Source of the DNA: Mycolicibacterium fluoranthenivorans
Lineage (GTDB): Bacteria > Actinomycetota > Actinomycetes > Mycobacteriales > Mycobacteriaceae
Direction: 5' to 3'
DNA: 64,000 nt
NCBI RefSeq assembly: GCF_011758805.1
Contig: NZ_JAANOW010000001.1
Span: 1,364,001-1,428,000 of the forward strand
Shown one piece after another: positions 59,347 through 64,000 of this stretch. Each line of letters starts with the position of its first letter. Position 1 is the first letter of the stretch. Position numbers and translations under genes: made by a program. The notes beneath the pieces were generated by a model, which saw only the letters and a list, made by a program, of their open reading frames with translations, was not told where the DNA came from and did no database searches.

Positions 59347-60122
59347 TAGGGACCGGTGATGAGGGCTATTCCTGCGGGTACCTTCACCCGGACCGCGTAC
59401 CGGATGCGCACCCTCAGCTTGATCAGGTTGGCCGCCGACTCGCCGACGATCTCGAAGCTGGGCGGGACACTGATGGCGAGGTCCACCGGTTCCTCACCCG
59501 GTGAGGCCCCCGATGCCTGGCCGGGGGCAATCCGCTGGCGGCGGCCCAGAACGATGCCGTTGGCCGGGGGCGTGCCGACAGCTGTCTCCAGCTTCTCCAC
59601 GCGGTGAACGGAGTTGATGTTGCCGGCGTAGAGGATGGTGTCACTCGGCGAGGTATAGCTGTTCACCAATTGGTAGAGCCCTTTGATCCCATCGGTATTG
59701 GTGATCCAGCACGAAGGGGAACGGTATCCGCCCTTCTCCACCGCCCCGCGGCAGTCGATGACGGCGCTGAGGATGGCGTCGGTGGTGCTCGCGGTCAAGT
59801 TGAACGTGTTGGGGCCGAGCGCTGCTGCGCGCAAGGCCGGAAACACGACATCGTCGACGGATGCCGCAAGGGCGACGGTCGCCGCATTGATCTTCGTGAG
59901 CAGCGAATCCGGGGTCGGCGCGATCAGTTCGGCGACCGAAGCCGACACATCTTGCGGTACGCCCTGGATCGGCACCACCCCGTAGTTCTCATCGGACACC
60001 TCGGTCTGACCCGGATCACCGGTATCCCAATGCGGAATGGCCTGCCAGGCGACGCAGGTCTGCTCGAACGTCTCCTGAATCGTGCGAGTGACGATGGCGA
60101 CGCGCTCTGCACTCAGGTACAT
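59346..60122 (-). CDS. HK97-fold, encapsulin-like candidate shell protein
   Basis: 258 residues. No name can be given with certainty, but the second half follows the encapsulin pattern: a helix like VALAASVDDVVFPAL (where encapsulins read EFEDEVIF-G), then ILSAVIDCRGAVEKGGYRSPSCWITN (compare [22 protein letters not shown]), then the final DLAISVPPSFEIVGESAANLIKLRVRIRYAVRV with VPAGIALI at the end (compare [20 protein letters not shown] and NPEALILL). The length (258) equals family 1 encapsulins (about 265). No cyclic-nucleotide domain is present, unlike family 2. GAGGGGG precedes ATG 60122. It leads the eight-gene operon; its stop overlaps the prenyl synthase ATG. The alternative is an unrelated alpha/beta protein of unknown function. 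Confidence 0.5.
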   Translation of the reverse strand: MYLSAERVAIVTRTIQETFEQTCVAWQAIPHWDTGDPGQTEVSDENYGVVPIQGVPQDVSASVAELIAPTPDSLLTKINAATVALAASVDDVVFPALRAAALGPNTFNLTASTTDAILSAVIDCRGAVEKGGYRSPSCWITNTDGIKGLYQLVNSYTSPSDTILYAGNINSVHRVEKLETAVGTPPANGIVLGRRQRIAPGQASGASPGEEPVDLAISVPPSFEIVGESAANLIKLRVRIRYAVRVKVPAGIALITGP

Positions 60123-60191
60123 GCCGACCCCCTCAGGTTCGGCTCAAATCATCGCAGACCCACCCGCCCCCCGTACGCGAGTCGGTGTCAG

Positions 60192-63100
60192 TCAATCGGC
60201 GTACTTTTGGTGCAGCGCGACCTCTTGACCTGGGGACAGTTCTCCCCGCGTGACCGCATCGCAGTGTGCGATGTGCAGGGTGGCGACGGGATCGTCGGGC
60301 AACAACTGCCGGCATCGCTCGAAGGCTGCCCGTGCGGCCACCACGTCGCCGTCGTAGAACAGGGCGAAGGCCTCGTCGAACGCCGGCTGCGCCGAGATCT
60401 TGGCAAAGCGAAGGACTTCCGGATCCTCGTTGTAGACCTCGTAAAGGGTCACCGGCTGGCGGCGATTCACCACCATCACCCGCTCCATCCTGCGGATCAA
60501 GAACTGGGCCGGATCGGCGAGCTGCGCGTAGGTGGCGTCGGAGATGAGGATGGCCGAGTCGTAGCGCTTGTTGGTGCCCTCGATACGCGCCGCCAGGTTG
60601 ACCGCATCGCCGACAGTGCTCAGCACCATGCGGTTGACGCCGCCCACCAAGCCCAGTCCCACGACCCCGGAGTTGATCCCGATCCCCACCCGCAGCTCTT
60701 CGGAGCCGTGCGCCAGGCGCTCGACGTTGTGCTCGCGCAGTGAGCGCAGCATGCCGAGCCCGGCCCGGACGGCATTGTCGGGCGCCCCCTCGAACACGGC
60801 GAGGACCTCGTCGCCGCGCATATCCTGGATCATGCCGTTACAGGCCACGATCGGCAGTTCCACAGCGCGCAGGAAGCCGGTGGCCAGGTTGTTGGCCTCC
60901 ATGACGTCCATGTCCTCCAGCAGGGTGGTGTATCCCCTGATGTCGGTGACGAGCACCGTCATCTGCCGTTCGACGCGGTAGCCGCTGCGTACCCGGCGGA
61001 CATCGTCGATATCGAGCATGCGCAACAGCTCGTTGGGGACGAACTTGGACTGAACATCCATGAGGGACAGGCGATGTTCGTCGGCAGCCCGCAGTTGAGC
61101 TTCGAGCTGAAAGTTCCACAGTGGCGCCGCCGCCTGCGCGCAGAGGAAGGTCATCGCTTCTTCATCCTGAGCCGAGAAACGCTGACCCGGGACGGTCCGC
61201 TCGGCATAGAGCACCCCGATGATCCTGTCCTGCAACCGGATCGGAGCGGCGAAGACCGACGTATCCGACACCAGGGTCACCGGGGCACCGGTTTCCACCA
61301 CGCGCGCCACCACGGAACTGTCGTAGGGTACCGCTGTCCAAGGCCCTTCGATGGTGGTGGTGACACCGGCCTGGTGGACCGCGCGGACGGTCAGCTGGTC
61401 CGGTTGACCGGTGAGACACAGCACCCGTTCTGCGCCGGTCATGTCCGCGGCGGCGCCGAGGGCCAGCTTGGCCAGGCTGTCCGGGGTTCGCGCGGCCGCG
61501 AGCGTGCGCACCAGGTGATGCGCGCCCACGGGATCGATTCCGCCCGAGCCGGGTTGCACGAGTTCACGGCTGAGCAGCCAGGGGTGCTGGCGGGCCAGCC
61601 GGTCGGTGCGCAACACGAACCCCAATGCCAGCCATCGTTGGTAGGCGGTCCGCAGCATGTGCTCGTGGAGCCGGGTCCGGCCGGTGTCGGCATACAGGGT
61701 GGCCGCCTCCTCGTGCGCGAGCGCGGCGATCAGCGGCAGCTGATGTTCTTCGGCGAGTTCGATCGCCTTGTCCAGGAACTGCTCTGCCTCGAGGTAGCGC
61801 CGACGGGCCCGTGCCCATGACCCTTCCACGAGCGCGCACGGCGCCGCGTAGTTGGCGGGCGCCCCGGCCGCCCATTTCCGGTGCAGCGACAGCGAGTCGC
61901 GCACGGCCTTCTTCGTGGCACGGTCGTTCGGTGCGGCATGAATGTGGCTCAGGGCGCTCACCATGTGGACGAGCTGAAGTCCGGTGGTGCCCGTGGTCCC
62001 GGCCAGATGCTGCATCACCTCATCGGTCACGCTGACCGCGCCGGCGTAATCGCCACTCCAGAAATGGAGGCCCTGGGTGACGTCGGCCGCGACACTCAAC
62101 GTCACCTCGTCACCTTCGCGGCGCGCCGCGGGCACGATCTCGCGTTCGTCATAGCCGCTCTCGCCGGCGACGAGCATGGGATCCTCGCTGCGTCCCAGCA
62201 GGTTGAGGCAGAGTTGATGGAGGGCTTGGCTCAGGGTGCTGGGTACGGGTTGGGAACGGATCTGTGGGATCAGCGACCGGGCCAGCGCGTCGATCTCGGA
62301 CAGTGGACTGCCCGCCCAGAACGACTGGGAGATCAGCACGGTGACCAGGAATCCGGCGTATTCCTGATCACCCTGGTTGAGGGCGGCCGTGATCGCCTCG
62401 CGGATCTGCACCAGACCGTCGCGCACCGGGTGGCGCCAGTGCCGGATGAAGTTCAGATAGAGGAACAGCGTCTCCGGCCGCGCCTCCCGGAAACCGGCCC
62501 GTTCGGTCAGCGCAAGAGCGACCTCACCGAAGCGCTGGGCACCGGCGCGGTCGCCCGAGATCACGAGCAGCACTCCGTAGCTCACCAGCACCAGCGGGGA
62601 CGACGGTGTGTGACCGTGCGCCAGGCTGAGGGTGAGTTGTTTGCGGATGATCAACGGGAACAGATTGGGGCGCGCGATGTAGGACATGCTGCGCATCTCG
62701 GCGAGGATGCGCTGCGCTTCGATGACCCGTCGGTCTTCGCACGCCGGCAATTCCAGCAATTGCTCGGTGCCCCAACGGCGCGCCGTCAGTTTCATCCGGC
62801 CCAGCGCATTGAGGATTCGGGGCGTGCCGGCGTCCGGCGGCAGCGGCTCGCCGAGCTCCTCGAGCGCGCGCAACCCGATGGCCAAGGCGTCCTGGAGCCG
62901 GTTCTGCGCTATCCGGCCTTTGAGGCGCAGGTAGGCAAGCCGCGCCCGATCGGCGGGATCGCGCAGCACCCCTTCGGCCTCGTCGAGTAACCCGTGCAAC
63001 GCCGGCACGTCACCGATGAGTAAGGCCGCCTCCGCCGCGTCGAGCTGCAGTTCCAGGGTCAGGTCGAAATCCGACGACCAGCGTTGCGCACCCAGGAGGC

Positions 63101-64000
63101 TGAGTGCATTGCGGCAATAGTCCAGGCACAGCGGGAACGAGGCCTGGGCCCTGGCCTTGCGTGCGGCGCGGTGCAGTACCTCGACGAAGTGCAGACGCTC
63201 CGCGGGCTCGACGGTCTCCCCGCCGCCCAGGCTGACGTGGCGTGCCGCTTCGAACAGCCGGTCGTCGCCGAGTGCCACCAACCGCCGGCCGATGCGAAGG
63301 TGGACGTTGCGCTGTGTCTCGGCCGAGAGCCCCTCGCACGCCGACTCGGTCACCCGGTCGTGGCTGAAACGGTAGCGAGCCTGGTGGCTGATGGAGTTGG
63401 CGATGCGTCGTCCGTGATTGTCCAGGGCTTCGATCAACCGCAGTTCGAGCGCTGACCAGAGGGCGTGGGCCACCACGTCTGCGGGTGCACCGGCGGCCGC
63501 GGTGGCGTCGTCGAGGTCGAACTCGCCGCCGATACAGGTCAGCGACCTCAGCACCGCACGGTCGGCAGGGCGGAGCTGGTCGAGGTAACGGCCGAGGAAT
63601 TCGGCCGCCGACGCCGAGATCTCGATGGAACTCAGAACGCGAAGATCCCATCTGGGCTGACCGTCCGGGCCGGCGGGAATGAGCGCGCCGGCTTGCTGCG
63701 CGCGGTACAGCAGCTGGCGGACCTGAAGCGGGTTGCCCTCGGTCCGGTGATGAAACTCGGCGGCGACGTCACCGAGCTCGACGCTGTGGCCGCTCACTCC
63801 GGCGAGCAACTCTTCGACATCGAGCCGGGAGAGCGGTTCGAGGTCGATACGCTGGATCGTCGACGTCGTCAGACCCGCGCCGGCCGGGTCGAACTCGCCG
63901 GCGCGATGGGCGCCGACCACCAGCACGTTGCGCAACGACACCGTCAGCAGCTCGGACAGGAACATGAGCGAATCACGGTCCGCCCACTGCAGGTCGTCGA
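60192..64000 (-). CDS. AAA-ATPase/TPR/GAF/class III nucleotide cyclase, N-terminus outside the window
   Basis: More than 1260 residues, open to the right edge. The visible part begins with a Walker-B-like DDLQWADRDSLMF of an AAA/STAND ATPase; several hundred residues of helical TPR-like repeats follow, then a GAF domain (about 860-960 from the first visible Met: TAVPYDSSVVARVVETGAPVTLVSD, APIRLQDRIIGVLYAERTVPG), and a class III cyclase domain near residue 1000: VLVTDIRGYTTLLEDMD (first metal Asp), RGDEVLAVFEGAP (second Asp), VGDAVNLAARIEG (Asn and Arg of the transition state). It makes cAMP or cGMP. It precedes the encapsulin-like operon on the same strand with a 69-base gap, so it may regulate or be read with it. 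Confidence 0.9.
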   Translation of the reverse strand, partial: DDLQWADRDSLMFLSELLTVSLRNVLVVGAHRAGEFDPAGAGLTTSTIQRIDLEPLSRLDVEELLAGVSGHSVELGDVAAEFHHRTEGNPLQVRQLLYRAQQAGALIPAGPDGQPRWDLRVLSSIEISASAAEFLGRYLDQLRPADRAVLRSLTCIGGEFDLDDATAAAGAPADVVAHALWSALELRLIEALDNHGRRIANSISHQARYRFSHDRVTESACEGLSAETQRNVHLRIGRRLVALGDDRLFEAARHVSLGGGETVEPAERLHFVEVLHRAARKARAQASFPLCLDYCRNALSLLGAQRWSSDFDLTLELQLDAAEAALLIGDVPALHGLLDEAEGVLRDPADRARLAYLRLKGRIAQNRLQDALAIGLRALEELGEPLPPDAGTPRILNALGRMKLTARRWGTEQLLELPACEDRRVIEAQRILAEMRSMSYIARPNLFPLIIRKQLTLSLAHGHTPSSPLVLVSYGVLLVISGDRAGAQRFGEVALALTERAGFREARPETLFLYLNFIRHWRHPVRDGLVQIREAITAALNQGDQEYAGFLVTVLISQSFWAGSPLSEIDALARSLIPQIRSQPVPSTLSQALHQLCLNLLGRSEDPMLVAGESGYDEREIVPAARREGDEVTLSVAADVTQGLHFWSGDYAGAVSVTDEVMQHLAGTTGTTGLQLVHMVSALSHIHAAPNDRATKKAVRDSLSLHRKWAAGAPANYAAPCALVEGSWARARRRYLEAEQFLDKAIELAEEHQLPLIAALAHEEAATLYADTGRTRLHEHMLRTAYQRWLALGFVLRTDRLARQHPWLLSRELVQPGSGGIDPVGAHHLVRTLAAARTPDSLAKLALGAAADMTGAERVLCLTGQPDQLTVRAVHQAGVTTTIEGPWTAVPYDSSVVARVVETGAPVTLVSDTSVFAAPIRLQDRIIGVLYAERTVPGQRFSAQDEEAMTFLCAQAAAPLWNFQLEAQLRAADEHRLSLMDVQSKFVPNELLRMLDIDDVRRVRSGYRVERQMTVLVTDIRGYTTLLEDMDVMEANNLATGFLRAVELPIVACNGMIQDMRGDEVLAVFEGAPDNAVRAGLGMLRSLREHNVERLAHGSEELRVGIGINSGVVGLGLVGGVNRMVLSTVGDAVNLAARIEGTNKRYDSAILISDATYAQLADPAQFLIRRMERVMVVNRRQPVTLYEVYNEDPEVLRFAKISAQPAFDEAFALFYDGDVVAARAAFERCRQLLPDDPVATLHIAHCDAVTRGELSPGQEVALHQKYAD

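Overview
The window is GC-rich actinobacterial chromosome and reads as a Mycobacterium, most likely a rapidly growing (Mycolicibacterium-type) species. Gene order supports this: rplN to rplO, then sppA and TIGR00027-type methyltransferases, then secY-adk-map-sigL-rslA, then mmsA-fadE9-mmsB follows the M. tuberculosis Rv0714-Rv0753c order. infA-rpmJ-rpsM-rpsK-rpsD-rpoA-rplQ-truA followed by cutinases matches Rv3462c-Rv3451. In M. tuberculosis these two ribosomal loci are far apart; here they are about 38 kb apart on the same strand. Further mycobacterial markers are MspA-family proteins, cutinase-like proteins, many F420-type LLM oxidoreductases and many GTG starts. I found no tRNA, rRNA or CRISPR array.

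Layout. 1-1345: end of a gamma-glutamyltransferase gene and a RidA-like gene. 1391-5789: spc ribosomal protein operon with a promoter-like region and a strong terminator. 5801-9296: TetR regulator with an operator-like repeat, an LLM oxidoreductase, and sppA. 9284-12043: three tandem methyltransferase paralogues. 12235-17723: secreted proteins, including a two-repeat protein, two MspA-family proteins and a PknH-sensor-like lipoprotein. 17914-21975: secY, adk, map, sigL, rslA. 22046-28699: a putative small-molecule operon (TPP enzyme, SRPBCC pseudogene, KAS III-like enzyme, aminotransferase, MarR) behind a SigL-type promoter and broken by an IS1380-family element. 28705-31465: a GAF histidine kinase and NarL-type regulator, plus a HAD protein. 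31521-35140: the valine-catabolic mmsA-fadE9-mmsB operon. 35347-37909: OsmC-like protein and a secreted glycosidase. 37995-42992: two LLM enzymes, a cyclic-nucleotide-domain histidine kinase and a receiver/thioredoxin-reductase-like fusion. 43268-48090: alpha-type ribosomal operon, rpoA, rplQ, truA. 48100-51378: four cutinase-like proteins and a small secreted protein. 51388-53033: EamA transporter and divergent CGNR regulator. 53000-60122: a tightly overlapping eight-gene operon. 60192-64000: a large AAA ATPase/class III cyclase that runs off the window.

The most interesting region is 53000-60122. Every gene junction overlaps by 1 to 8 bases. The first gene codes for a 258-residue protein whose C-terminal half follows the pattern of HK97-fold encapsulin shell proteins. 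It is followed by a polyprenyl diphosphate synthase, two small helical proteins, a CrtC-like hydratase, an SCP2-like protein, a phytoene-desaturase-like flavoprotein, and a proline-rich protein with two copies of an LQAWRQYLEQ motif. I infer a compartmentalised or scaffolded isoprenoid-modifying pathway; the shell assignment is a hypothesis from pattern reading, not from a search.

The second most interesting region is 20676-28699. Two promoters with the same TGAAC(C/T)-N16-CGTGT pattern lie in front of sigL and in front of the TPP-enzyme operon, so that operon is probably under SigL control. The IS1380-family element (1661 bp, 21-bp inverted repeats with one mismatch, 5-bp CTAAG duplication) sits after codon 3 of the second gene, which also carries an in-frame TAG, so the pathway is probably dead or polar in this strain.
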